In this document: piece after piece, positions 1-6,049 of the stretch | Layout: each line of letters begins with the position of its first letter | How positions within the stretch are numbered: position 1 is the stretch's first letter | Source of the DNA: Bacillota bacterium | GTDB lineage: Bacteria > Bacillota > Clostridia > Lachnospirales > Lachnospiraceae | Assembly (NCBI GenBank): GCA_023416695.1 | Contig: JAEZGY010000102.1 | Coordinates: forward strand, 1 to 7,287 | Reading direction: 5' to 3' | Length of the DNA: 7,287 nt | Translations under genes and position numbers: made by a program | Notes under the pieces: generated by a model | The model's database searches: none | Told to the model about the DNA's origin: nothing | What the model saw: the letters and a program-made list of their open reading frames with translations, nothing else

Positions 1-333
1 GGAGTCTTCTACTTGCTTCTTAAAATGAATGAATATTTTCTGATAAAAATCCTCTGGTAGAAACTCTTCACTTCCCAAAAGGTAAGGTGTCTTGGTTCCA
101 AACTCTCGTTTAAAATCCTGCTTAAAAGACTCAGGTGCACTCTTTTTTTTGTTAAATGCTGCCTGACCTAGTTTTACAGAACCATCCCTTTCCACAAATA
201 CTACTGTTGGCATTGAATAACTATCTCCAAATAAACTGTCTCCAGTCTTTACTCTTATAGGTGTAGCTACACCATTTTTCACTACTACTACGCTAGAGAA
301 GCTCGTTCCAATATCAATCCCAGCCCCAATCAT
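1..333 (-). CDS. Hsp70 (DnaK-like) family protein, N-terminal part, cut by the window edge
   Basis: The 111 visible residues (starting at 333 and running open to base 1) match the beginning of the Hsp70 ATPase domain. Residues 5-14, GIDIGTSFSS, are the first phosphate-binding loop, with Asp7 and Thr10 in place of the DnaK GIDLGTTNS. A MPTVV strand follows at 41-45, then LGQAA at 55-59. FKREFG at 74-79 aligns with the FAIKRLIG region, so the lysine equivalent to DnaK Lys70 is kept (Lys75). Hsp70 proteins are ATP-driven chaperones. The sequence is clearly diverged from housekeeping DnaK, so it is probably a specialised paralogue. A strong AGGAGG at 341-346 lies 7 bases before the ATG and fixes the start. 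It is the last visible gene of the operon, 61 bases after the GrpE-like gene, and is probably its chaperone partner. The substrate-binding domain lies outside the window, so it is unknown whether it has a normal one. Confidence 0.88.
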   Translation of the reverse strand, partial: MIGAGIDIGTSFSSVVVVKNGVATPIRVKTGDSLFGDSYSMPTVVFVERDGSVKLGQAAFNKKKSAPESFKQDFKREFGTKTPYLLGSEEFLPEDFYQKIFIHFKKQVEDS

Positions 334-340
334 TAAAAAC

Positions 341-346
341 CCTCCT
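341..346 (-). promoter_or_regulatory. Ribosome binding site of the Hsp70 gene
   Basis: The minus strand reads AGGAGG here, 7 bases before the ATG at 333. This is a near-ideal Shine-Dalgarno sequence, and it supports that start over any internal methionine. Confidence 0.8.
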
Positions 347-360
347 CTTGTATATTTTTA

Positions 361-372
361 GGATAGCTATCC
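361..372. repeat. 12-base perfect palindrome upstream of the Hsp70 gene
   Basis: GGATAGCTATCC reads the same on both strands. It sits in the 61-base gap between the GrpE-like stop codon and the Hsp70 ribosome binding site. It could be a small operator, an RNA processing hairpin or chance. No T-run follows it, so it is not an intrinsic terminator. It is not the CIRCE element of HrcA-controlled chaperone operons, which has nine-base arms and a nine-base spacer. Confidence 0.4.
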
Positions 373-394
373 ACGAATAGGCTGTCTGTGCGCC

Positions 395-1036
395 TTAATC
401 ACTTAAGTCATCATCACTACTTGAGTATCTATATACTACAACCTCCTGAGGCCGTATTAACTCTCCATCAATACGATAACCTGCACGAAATGTAGATGCT
501 ATCCTATCATGAAGATCTATTTGCTCTGTCTCTTCTGTGTCTGTAATCACATGATACTCAGCATGAAATGTAGTATTATCCTCTAAAGGTTCAACGCCAT
601 TTTCTCTCATAAATCTTCCTGTTTCTCTATAAAGATTATCAAGTAGTTTCACCATCTGCTCATTTCCCTCAGCGGAAGCATTGTCTTTAAAGTATAATAA
701 TTGATCACGGTACTTGATTAAACTAAGGGCAAGTTTTCGACGTTTTTCAGTAACCTCACATACTTCTTGAAATGTTTTCTGTTCTTCTAAACTCTCCTCT
801 TCCCTAGCAACCCTCTCTAACCTTGTCATGTCCAAACTCTTAGACACTCTCTTAATCGTTTCTATACATTCTTGCATCACTTCTAGTTCAATCCCACTAT
901 TATCTTCCTTATATTCAATATGGCTTACTTCACCCACAGAGTTGGTTAACTTATTGACAGCCCTCACTAAAAACGGAAGCAACTTGTATACTTTATATGC
1001 CGTACATGGAAACAACTTTTTCATTATACACTTCAT
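395..1036 (-). CDS. GrpE-like nucleotide exchange factor, divergent
   Basis: This 213-residue protein ends in a recognisable GrpE beta domain. GVEPLE at 147-152 is followed by a TTFHAEYHVI stretch in the place of the canonical Phe-Asp-Pro...His-x-Ala segment. RAGYRIDGELIRPQEVVV at 184-201 corresponds to the GrpE signature (GY..nGk.lRPa.V.V). A charged helical region (about 50-145) precedes it and would be the dimer-forming helix. GrpE proteins release ADP from Hsp70; since an Hsp70 gene follows directly, this is most likely its dedicated exchange factor. The first 35 residues are basic and hydrophobic, unlike the acidic tail of housekeeping GrpE, and the C-terminus is an acidic tail (SSSDDDLSD). 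The chosen ATG lies 15 bases after the stop of the preceding GTPase gene. A good AGGAGG (1047-1052) lies 11 bases upstream, slightly far. An internal ATG at residue 5 is a less likely start. Confidence 0.8.
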   Translation of the reverse strand: MKCIMKKLFPCTAYKVYKLLPFLVRAVNKLTNSVGEVSHIEYKEDNSGIELEVMQECIETIKRVSKSLDMTRLERVAREEESLEEQKTFQEVCEVTEKRRKLALSLIKYRDQLLYFKDNASAEGNEQMVKLLDNLYRETGRFMRENGVEPLEDNTTFHAEYHVITDTEETEQIDLHDRIASTFRAGYRIDGELIRPQEVVVYRYSSSDDDLSD

Positions 1037-1046
1037 ACACTTTAAT

Positions 1047-1052
1047 ACCTCC
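1047..1052 (-). promoter_or_regulatory. Ribosome binding site of the GrpE-like gene
   Basis: AGGAGG on the minus strand lies 11 bases before the ATG at 1036 and one base after it overlaps the stop codon region of the upstream GTPase gene. This arrangement suggests translational coupling of the two genes. Confidence 0.65.
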
Positions 1053-3013
1053 TAATCTTCTAGGTGGGTAAAACCAGCTTTAGACTTAACCTTCTCATCC
1101 TTTACTGTGTTGGTTTTACAGCTTTGTTCTTCCTTTACACTGCTTTCTTTTTCAATCGGCTGATACTTTTTCAACTCGCCTAGACTATTCACCAACTTTT
1201 TGAATGTAGTGATGGCCAATGTGAGTTTCTTCTGTTCTTCCACACGCTTCTGTTCATTTAATGAAGCCATATCTTGTAACCTGGAAATATCATTCTCTAA
1301 TTGAGTAATATTTTCCTTTATGCCTTCTCTTAAGCTGACATTAAGTTTATATGCCACATCCTTTATGTATTTAGGCTGGTTTAATTGCCAGTTACTTACG
1401 GTTTGATTCACATACTTTAATAAGGTTGCTTTAATTTTAGGAACAGCTTCCTGATTAGGGTTCTTAAGCGCAAGGAATGCACCTCTTGCCCCACCAACTA
1501 CCGATCCACTACCACCACCTATATATGCCCCATATTGTAGTCCTAAGATAGCTCCAGCTGGACCACCGGCAATAAAGCCAATCACCGTCCCGGCTATACC
1601 ACCTACAACACCTCCAGCCATTCCTCCACCAGCACTGTTATAAGCGATTTTACGGCCATCACTGATTAATTTATCCAGTACCTTTTCTTTTTCAAAAACG
1701 ATAACAGGATCATCTTCCACATCTAGTTGATTTTTAAACTCCTCCTCCTCTATAGTTACCTTTGTTTCTTCTCGAAAATCACTAATAAAAACACAAATGC
1801 GGTTATAAATCTTTTCGCTGATCTCATGAGCTGTAGTGGTTGCCATCAATATAATTTCATTTAATAGTAGTTCTGGATTACCTACCATTTGAGCATTTTC
1901 CAAACCTTTTTCTACGGCTTCTGTTGCTTTTGTACGAAATTCTACCATCATTTGATTTTGCTCAAATGCAATATTATCAATCTCTCGCTGCATATTCATT
2001 TGCCAAACATTACTATCGGATAATAGTTTTTGACGCTGTTTCTGAAGAAGTAATGACTCCTTTAATTCAGACCTCTCACTATCACTTCCTTGTAATGCAG
2101 CCATTCTAATTTTAATTTCATGGTCGATTTCTCTCAGAGAAGAGGCAAGCTCCCCAAGAGGTGGCGCAATAATAATATTGGCACGATTCTTTGAGATCAT
2201 ATCCCAAATGGTTTTTTCTAGCACATAAAAATTACTAGACTTGGCCATACGTTCACTTTTGTTTTGTATGCTCGCAAGTCTCATGGTTCCTGACACAGGT
2301 ATGTAATGCACTTTCTCTCTAGGTATTTTAGCAAACTCTTCTATTTTTGATACATTTGCATTGATTATTTCTTGATACTCTGCATTCATATCTTTCTTTG
2401 TTAAAAGGAATAGGAAGTTATTACAATATTTTTTGATTCCATTTAAGAATACAAGTTCGGAATCTGTAAGAGGTGAGGTAGCATCACTAATAAATAGAAT
2501 AATGTCCGCTCTTGGTAAAAAGCTATAGGTTACCTCGGTATGCAGTGGGTTTAAACTTCCCACTCCCGGAGTATCCACAATAACAAGCCCATTCTTTAGT
2601 TTTGGGTTTGGTAGACCTACCTCAATCCATTTCGCTTGTTTATGATTATTTTCATTCAATTTTTCTGTGGCATAATTTTGTATTTCAGATCGCGTAATTT
2701 CCTTTTTTGAATTATCCTCAAAAGTTACGGTGATTTTCTCTTTTTCTTCATAGGAAACACTTGTAGTTAAGCAGGTAGTTACTTCAATGTCCACCGGAAA
2801 TACCCCATCATCTTCAAGAAATGCCGAAAGTAGGGTGGATTTCCCCCTTCTTGCCTCACCTACAGCTACCATAACAAGCTTGTTCTCTTCTATACGCTGC
2901 CTTGCCTGTTCCATTGCGCCCTTCTGTTTTTCAAATTCATACTGATTTGCAAATGAAATACACTCCGTAAAAAAATCCAATACTTTATTTTTGTATTCAA
3001 CAAACTCTACCAT
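1052..3013 (-). CDS. Dynamin-like large GTPase with a glycine-rich membrane-insertion hairpin
   Basis: This 653-residue protein has the motifs of a bacterial dynamin-like protein. The P-loop GEARRGKST is at 52-60, switch threonines lie in VTTCLT at 78-83, DTPG is at 147-150 and TKKD at 205-208. After the GTPase domain (about 40-275) comes a long helical stalk-like region. It is interrupted at 461-512 by two glycine-rich hydrophobic segments separated by GGPAG, a pattern like a glycine zipper. In bacterial dynamins the stalk tip often carries such a membrane-inserting paddle. Helices resume at about 520-615, followed by a lysine- and glutamate-rich tail. The family hydrolyses GTP to tether, fuse or reshape membranes, and tandem pairs often form mixed assemblies. 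The start follows an AAGGAG site 6-7 bases upstream. The gene lies 92 bases after the other GTPase and 15 bases before the GrpE-like gene. Family assignment is firm; the cellular role is not known. Confidence 0.88.
   Translation of the reverse strand: MVEFVEYKNKVLDFFTECISFANQYEFEKQKGAMEQARQRIEENKLVMVAVGEARRGKSTLLSAFLEDDGVFPVDIEVTTCLTTSVSYEEKEKITVTFEDNSKKEITRSEIQNYATEKLNENNHKQAKWIEVGLPNPKLKNGLVIVDTPGVGSLNPLHTEVTYSFLPRADIILFISDATSPLTDSELVFLNGIKKYCNNFLFLLTKKDMNAEYQEIINANVSKIEEFAKIPREKVHYIPVSGTMRLASIQNKSERMAKSSNFYVLEKTIWDMISKNRANIIIAPPLGELASSLREIDHEIKIRMAALQGSDSERSELKESLLLQKQRQKLLSDSNVWQMNMQREIDNIAFEQNQMMVEFRTKATEAVEKGLENAQMVGNPELLLNEIILMATTTAHEISEKIYNRICVFISDFREETKVTIEEEEFKNQLDVEDDPVIVFEKEKVLDKLISDGRKIAYNSAGGGMAGGVVGGIAGTVIGFIAGGPAGAILGLQYGAYIGGGSGSVVGGARGAFLALKNPNQEAVPKIKATLLKYVNQTVSNWQLNQPKYIKDVAYKLNVSLREGIKENITQLENDISRLQDMASLNEQKRVEEQKKLTLAITTFKKLVNSLGELKKYQPIEKESSVKEEQSCKTNTVKDEKVKSKAGFTHLED
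1478..1633 (-). other. Region coding the glycine-rich hydrophobic hairpin of the larger GTPase
   Basis: Residues 461-512 are dominated by Gly, Ala, Val and Ile with GxxxG-like spacing. They contain no acidic residue and only one basic residue, near the end. Two segments of about 25 residues each could form a helical hairpin in the bilayer, as glycine-zipper modules do. This is the only clear membrane-interacting part of the two GTPases. Confidence 0.7.
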
Positions 3014-3105
3014 AGCTCTCTCCTTTTTTAATGGTAATTATATATTCCCATTCATATTTTTCACTTCTATTTGCTAATACGGGTTTCTAAATGTAGAAAT
3101 CGGAA
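3014..3105 (-). other. 92-base gap between the two dynamin-like genes
   Basis: This gap is longer than the other spacers in the operon. It ends in a good ribosome binding site (AAGGAG) for the downstream gene. A small hairpin with TTTCTA/TAGAAA arms and a four-base loop lies at 3084-3099, without a T-run. A TATAAT-like hexamer also occurs on the minus strand, but I see no convincing -35 partner. I therefore treat the gap as transcribed spacer, perhaps with an RNA processing or attenuation role. Confidence 0.4.
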
Positions 3106-4671
3106 CTATTCTTCGTATCCTCCTAACATATCTAGGTAATAATATAGATTCTCATAGGACCTTACGATTATCTTTGCTGCCTCAGTTAGATTCTTGCTAT
3201 TATTAAAATCATTAGCAATACCATTCCATTTACGTGCTCGATCATGTGCTTCCTTTTTCATAACCTTAATCTCTGTAGGACTGTGAAATCCCAGTCGAGC
3301 CTCGCAATGACTACCATACTCACCAGTAATCTGTAAAAAGTCTTCTAGATAGGCCTCTGGAATTTTCAAATCCCCACTATAGTACATCTGTAAGGCTTCT
3401 ATTTCAGAAAAAGCTTGCTCATCCTGACACAATGCATCGATATCCTCAATAATACGCTGACATATCTGAGATACTTGAAAATCATTATTATTATGTAGTA
3501 TCTTATTAGCCTTACTACGAAGTCTTCTTAATACATAATCCAACTTTATTAGATACGCTCGGTTTCCAAAGTGACTTCTAACTATTTTTGAAGCACTCTC
3601 AATACCATTGATTTTATATAGATAGTCTGGTAGCTCCTCTCTTGATAACCCATTTCTTAGTGCTTTTGTTATAGAGTAAATCCCATATTGACCAAATAGG
3701 TTTAGTATATACTCTCTTTGCTTTGCGCTAACTGGCATATCTTCATCCGCTGGTTCATTGGCAAAAAAATAAGAATCCACTAAAAATTCTAATAATACGG
3801 TTTGATCAACACGAGATAGTTCTTCTAAAATCTGATATGTATAATCATTCATATTACAAATAGTTTCCACGGGCTTTGCAACTACTGGTAATACGGTGTA
3901 AAGCTTCTCTTTCAATTTCTCTTTATATCCATGGCAAGCATCTCTTACAATTTCTAGGGGATCACTATCAGGAGCAGTTGCTAGGTTCCAATAACCATCT
4001 ACCTTAGTAAAGATACCAATTGCATTTAGTGGCGATGAATGATTCTCTTCTCCCTTAAATGCTTCTAGTACCTCAGCATCCTTCCCTGCTACTGCACGAG
4101 AAAATGCATAGACAATAGCTTCCGCTTGAGATGCCGTCTCTGATGTAATCTTGTCTGCCTCCTTTGCCAATCGCTGTCCTAAAAAGTTCAAGGTATTTAG
4201 TGAGTCTGTTTTATAGGTAGACTCTAATCCTGGTGTATCAATTAATTCCATTGTTTTAAGTATTTCATTGGGATAGTATATTTCTACATGGGCTACTTCA
4301 TCTAATATATGCTTCTCTGTATTTAAAGGCCTTACTGTCCACTTTTCCAATTCCTCATAAAGAGCAATCTTCTCACTGCCATCTTTAAACACAATTTTTA
4401 AACTTGGTGATTCTCCATATTTAAACCAGCTCACTGTGTAGGTGGTTTCTAAGGTCCCTGTAGAAAGAATTTTCTCCTTCATAAGTGCATTCATAAATGT
4501 TGACTTTCCCGCTTTCATAAGTCCCACAACGGCAACACAAAGAGGTTTTGATAAACGGCTTTGCATATCCTTTAACTCTAATTCAAGTTCTTTTATCTCT
4601 CTTGCATTGGATGCTGATAAAATCACTGAAAAGTTCCTTAGCATCTTATTTACAATTTTCGATATCTTCAT
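3106..4671 (-). CDS. Dynamin-like large GTPase without a hydrophobic hairpin
   Basis: This 521-residue protein has a P-loop GLMKAGKST at 50-58, switch threonines in ETTYT at 75-79, DTPG at 145-148 and TKVD at 222-225. This spacing is typical of bacterial dynamin-like proteins such as the IniA/IniC and DynA group. An amphipathic helical stretch of about 45 residues comes first. Beyond about residue 265 the protein is helical and charged, with no transmembrane segment or glycine-rich loop. It probably acts as the soluble partner of the larger, membrane-inserting GTPase encoded next. Paired dynamin-like proteins are known to assemble together, for example in Campylobacter jejuni. The two proteins share the GTPase motifs but little else by eye. 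The ATG at 4671 is preceded by GGGGAG five bases upstream, and the gap from the regulator's stop is only 21 bases, which places both in one operon. Confidence 0.88.
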   Translation of the reverse strand: MKISKIVNKMLRNFSVILSASNAREIKELELELKDMQSRLSKPLCVAVVGLMKAGKSTFMNALMKEKILSTGTLETTYTVSWFKYGESPSLKIVFKDGSEKIALYEELEKWTVRPLNTEKHILDEVAHVEIYYPNEILKTMELIDTPGLESTYKTDSLNTLNFLGQRLAKEADKITSETASQAEAIVYAFSRAVAGKDAEVLEAFKGEENHSSPLNAIGIFTKVDGYWNLATAPDSDPLEIVRDACHGYKEKLKEKLYTVLPVVAKPVETICNMNDYTYQILEELSRVDQTVLLEFLVDSYFFANEPADEDMPVSAKQREYILNLFGQYGIYSITKALRNGLSREELPDYLYKINGIESASKIVRSHFGNRAYLIKLDYVLRRLRSKANKILHNNNDFQVSQICQRIIEDIDALCQDEQAFSEIEALQMYYSGDLKIPEAYLEDFLQITGEYGSHCEARLGFHSPTEIKVMKKEAHDRARKWNGIANDFNNSKNLTEAAKIIVRSYENLYYYLDMLGGYEE

Positions 4672-4692
4672 GATAGCTCCCCTGTCCTTCCA

Positions 4693-5421
4693 TTAAGAAT
4701 TACATTCCTTTACATATTGCTCAAATATTATGGAAGCCTCTCCTAAACTTCGCTTCGCTATATCAACCCTTCTACCCGAAAACATGATAAAACATCTTTC
4801 CGTTTTATTGATTGTCTGTATATTCTCTAAATTAACAAGATAACTCTGGTGACATCTAATAAATCTATTAGAATTTAAGGAATTTTTCACATCGTCAAGC
4901 TTTGCATTAAATTCATATATTCTTGATGTATACTTTGTATATAGCATTATTTTTCGATTAGAGCTTTCAAAAAAATCGATTTGATCATATGCAATGCGCT
5001 CAATCACATCCCGATGTTTTACCAAAAAATATCTTCTATTTTCGTTTTGCTCTTGATATAAAGCATAAATTACAAACTCCACTTTCTTTCTGTCTAAGGG
5101 GTAGAAGAAATAAGCTGAAGGACGATTATTAAGCAAGTAATGTAGATTATTATAGTTTCCGCTAAGATATATTAAAGCAGATCTCTTATTGCGCAATCGT
5201 AACGTTTCAGATATTTTCTTGGCTACTCTTATGTCACACATATTCACTAAAACCACATCAAACCTACATGAATCTTCTAATAGCTCTTTTATAACATCTG
5301 TCCATTTTAAATATGTATACAAATTATAGTCACACCTCATTGCAAGGAAAAAATCATGCATCATAGAACGTATCCCATCTGCTTCTTCTCTATTAGGTTC
5401 ATATAATAAGTATTTAATCAT
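4693..5421 (-). CDS. LytTR-family DNA-binding regulator with a degenerate receiver domain
   Basis: From the ATG at 5421 this is a 242-residue protein; numbering below uses that start. Residues 1-125 have the alpha/beta pattern of a response-regulator receiver, but the key residues are lost. The phosphoacceptor position in DVVLVNM is Asn60, the acidic pair after the first strand is replaced by EPN, and the conserved lysine near the end of the domain is Tyr106 (YFFYPL). Residues 132-240 form a LytTR DNA-binding domain, with FIRCHQSYLVNLENI at 187-201 as its signature. It heads the operon and probably controls it, activating without classical phosphorylation. No histidine kinase is visible. A GTG at 5430 would add three residues, but the only Shine-Dalgarno-like sequence (GGGGTG, 5428-5433) overlaps that GTG and sits six bases before the ATG, so I chose the ATG. 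Confidence 0.85.
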   Translation of the reverse strand: MIKYLLYEPNREEADGIRSMMHDFFLAMRCDYNLYTYLKWTDVIKELLEDSCRFDVVLVNMCDIRVAKKISETLRLRNKRSALIYLSGNYNNLHYLLNNRPSAYFFYPLDRKKVEFVIYALYQEQNENRRYFLVKHRDVIERIAYDQIDFFESSNRKIMLYTKYTSRIYEFNAKLDDVKNSLNSNRFIRCHQSYLVNLENIQTINKTERCFIMFSGRRVDIAKRSLGEASIIFEQYVKECNS

Positions 5422-5427
5422 TGTAAA

Positions 5428-5433
5428 CACCCC
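5428..5433 (-). promoter_or_regulatory. Ribosome binding site deciding the start of the LytTR regulator
   Basis: The minus strand reads GGGGTG six bases before the ATG at 5421. Because it overlaps the alternative GTG start at 5428-5430, use of the GTG would leave that start without a binding site. Confidence 0.6.
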
Positions 5434-5489
5434 ATATCATAGACTTCTCATCTCACAGCTTAATAATTCGCAAACAACTGACCTATTAT

Positions 5490-5519
5490 ATTATAGTCTT
5501 GTCATCCATTATATGTCAA
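5490..5519 (-). promoter_or_regulatory. Consensus sigma-A type promoter of the LytTR-dynamin-chaperone operon
   Basis: On the minus strand a perfect TTGACA (5514-5519) is followed after 18 bases by a perfect TATAAT (5490-5495). A second TATAAT overlaps just downstream (5485-5490). Transcription would start near 5482, giving a leader of about 60 bases before the regulator's ATG. The promoter lies just downstream of the terminator of the DUF1622 gene, so it starts a new unit. Such a good match suggests substantial basal transcription, or a repressor that holds it back. Confidence 0.75.
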
Positions 5520-5562
5520 AATATTTTAATTATTGGGTTTTTGTACTTATAAATAATACAAC

Positions 5563-5592
5563 AAAAAAAGACACAGAACGTATTCTGTGTCT
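5563..5592 (-). terminator. Intrinsic terminator of the DUF1622 gene
   Basis: Perfect 10-base arms (5569-5578 and 5583-5592, AGACACAGAA and its complement) enclose a four-base loop. On the minus-strand RNA the stem is followed at once by a run of seven U. It begins 8 bases after the DUF1622 stop codon. On the plus strand no comparable T-run follows, so it acts in the minus direction. Confidence 0.9.
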
Positions 5593-5599
5593 CTTACTT

Positions 5600-5911
5600 C
5601 TAATGTTCGCGAAGTTCAAAATGAATTAATAAGGAAAGAAGCGCTCTTAACACAATGATTGCTCCTAGGATAAATATCTCCTTAACATCCTTAATTAAAA
5701 CTGTCTTAAGAATCTCAGCACCCATCTTATATTCTAAGGCTAATGCAAAGCATAATGCTAGCTCCTGCTTTACCGGATAATTTGTCCTTTTTACAAATGA
5801 GATTGCATACATAGCAAATGTTTTTACAGCGCTAACCAAAATGATAAGTACACCAATCATCTCTAAAAGATGAATAATAGGTGGAATTACTACATGTAAA
5901 AGATGTTCCAT
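5600..5911 (-). CDS. DUF1622 family small integral membrane protein
   Basis: This 103-residue protein fits DUF1622 in length and pattern. It has a first hydrophobic helix with an EMIGVLIILVSAVKTF stretch (about 8-38), a short basic loop (41-49), a second helix around LALCFALALEYKMGAEILKT (51-70), and a third (78-99) ending in LRALLSLLIHFEL. The conserved features are the Glu-x-x-Gly in helix one, the LE.k.GAeIl.T segment in helix two, and the Arg-Ala...Glu ending in helix three. It would sit in the cytoplasmic membrane with three spans. The family's function is not known. An AAAGGAG lies 11 bases before the ATG, rather far but the best available. It appears to be its own transcription unit between two terminators. 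Any link to the dynamin operon is not shown. Confidence 0.8.
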   Translation of the reverse strand: MEHLLHVVIPPIIHLLEMIGVLIILVSAVKTFAMYAISFVKRTNYPVKQELALCFALALEYKMGAEILKTVLIKDVKEIFILGAIIVLRALLSLLIHFELREH

Positions 5912-5937
5912 TGTTTCTCATACTCCTTTAAATCTTA

Positions 5938-5976
5938 ACTATATTGACTTATTTCGACATTATTTTCAGAAATAAG
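5938..5976 (-). promoter_or_regulatory. Putative promoter and operator of the DUF1622 gene
   Basis: A TATAGT -10-like hexamer lies at 5938-5943 on the minus strand. It has no good -35. Instead, where a -35 would sit there is an inverted repeat with perfect eight-base arms (5948-5955 and 5969-5976, CTTATTTC/GAAATAAG) separated by 13 bases. The arms are centred 21 bases apart, two turns of the helix, as for a dimeric regulator. This suggests regulated expression, but the promoter call is weak. Confidence 0.4.
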
Positions 5977-5983
5977 ACGCAAA

Positions 5984-6025
5984 AAATAAAACCAGTTTCC
6001 ATATTTCTAAAAACTGGTTTTATTT
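5984..6025 (-). terminator. Intrinsic terminator of murA
   Basis: AAAACCAGTTT (5988-5998) and its complement (6011-6021) form a stem around a 12-base loop; AT pairs extend it to 5984 and 6025. On the minus strand a T-rich tract follows, interrupted by one A. It lies 25 bases after the murA stop codon. The plus-strand side is also T-rich, so the hairpin could work in both directions. Confidence 0.75.
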
Positions 6026-6049
6026 ATTTACTATAAGAATCTACGACAA

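Noticed and set aside
1..1036. The housekeeping hrcA-grpE-dnaK-dnaJ heat shock operon
   Set aside because: The GrpE-like and Hsp70 sequences are too diverged, the preceding genes are dynamin-like GTPases instead of hrcA, and no CIRCE element (TTAGCACTC with its inverted copy) is seen.
828..1055. Plus-strand open frame of 75 codons
   Set aside because: It lies opposite the GrpE-like gene, whose protein has clear family features, and has no recognisable domain. It is a shadow frame.
1924..2109. Plus-strand open frame of 61 codons
   Set aside because: It lies wholly within the larger dynamin-like gene on the other strand and resembles nothing I know.
3014..3105. An internal promoter between the two GTPase genes
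   Set aside because: A TATAAT-like hexamer is present, but there is no acceptable -35 at the right distance, and AT-rich spacers give such hexamers by chance.
4442..4696. Plus-strand open frame of 84 codons
   Set aside because: It is antisense to the P-loop region of the smaller GTPase, whose coding is certain.
5428..5430. GTG start for the LytTR regulator
   Set aside because: It would overlap the only plausible ribosome binding site; the ATG at 5421 has that site at normal spacing.
5422..5489. LytTR-type paired direct repeats in the operon leader, as sites for autoregulation
   Set aside because: AGTTGTTTG and AGCTGTGAG share only six of nine positions and are 19 bases apart instead of the usual 21-22, so the match is not convincing.
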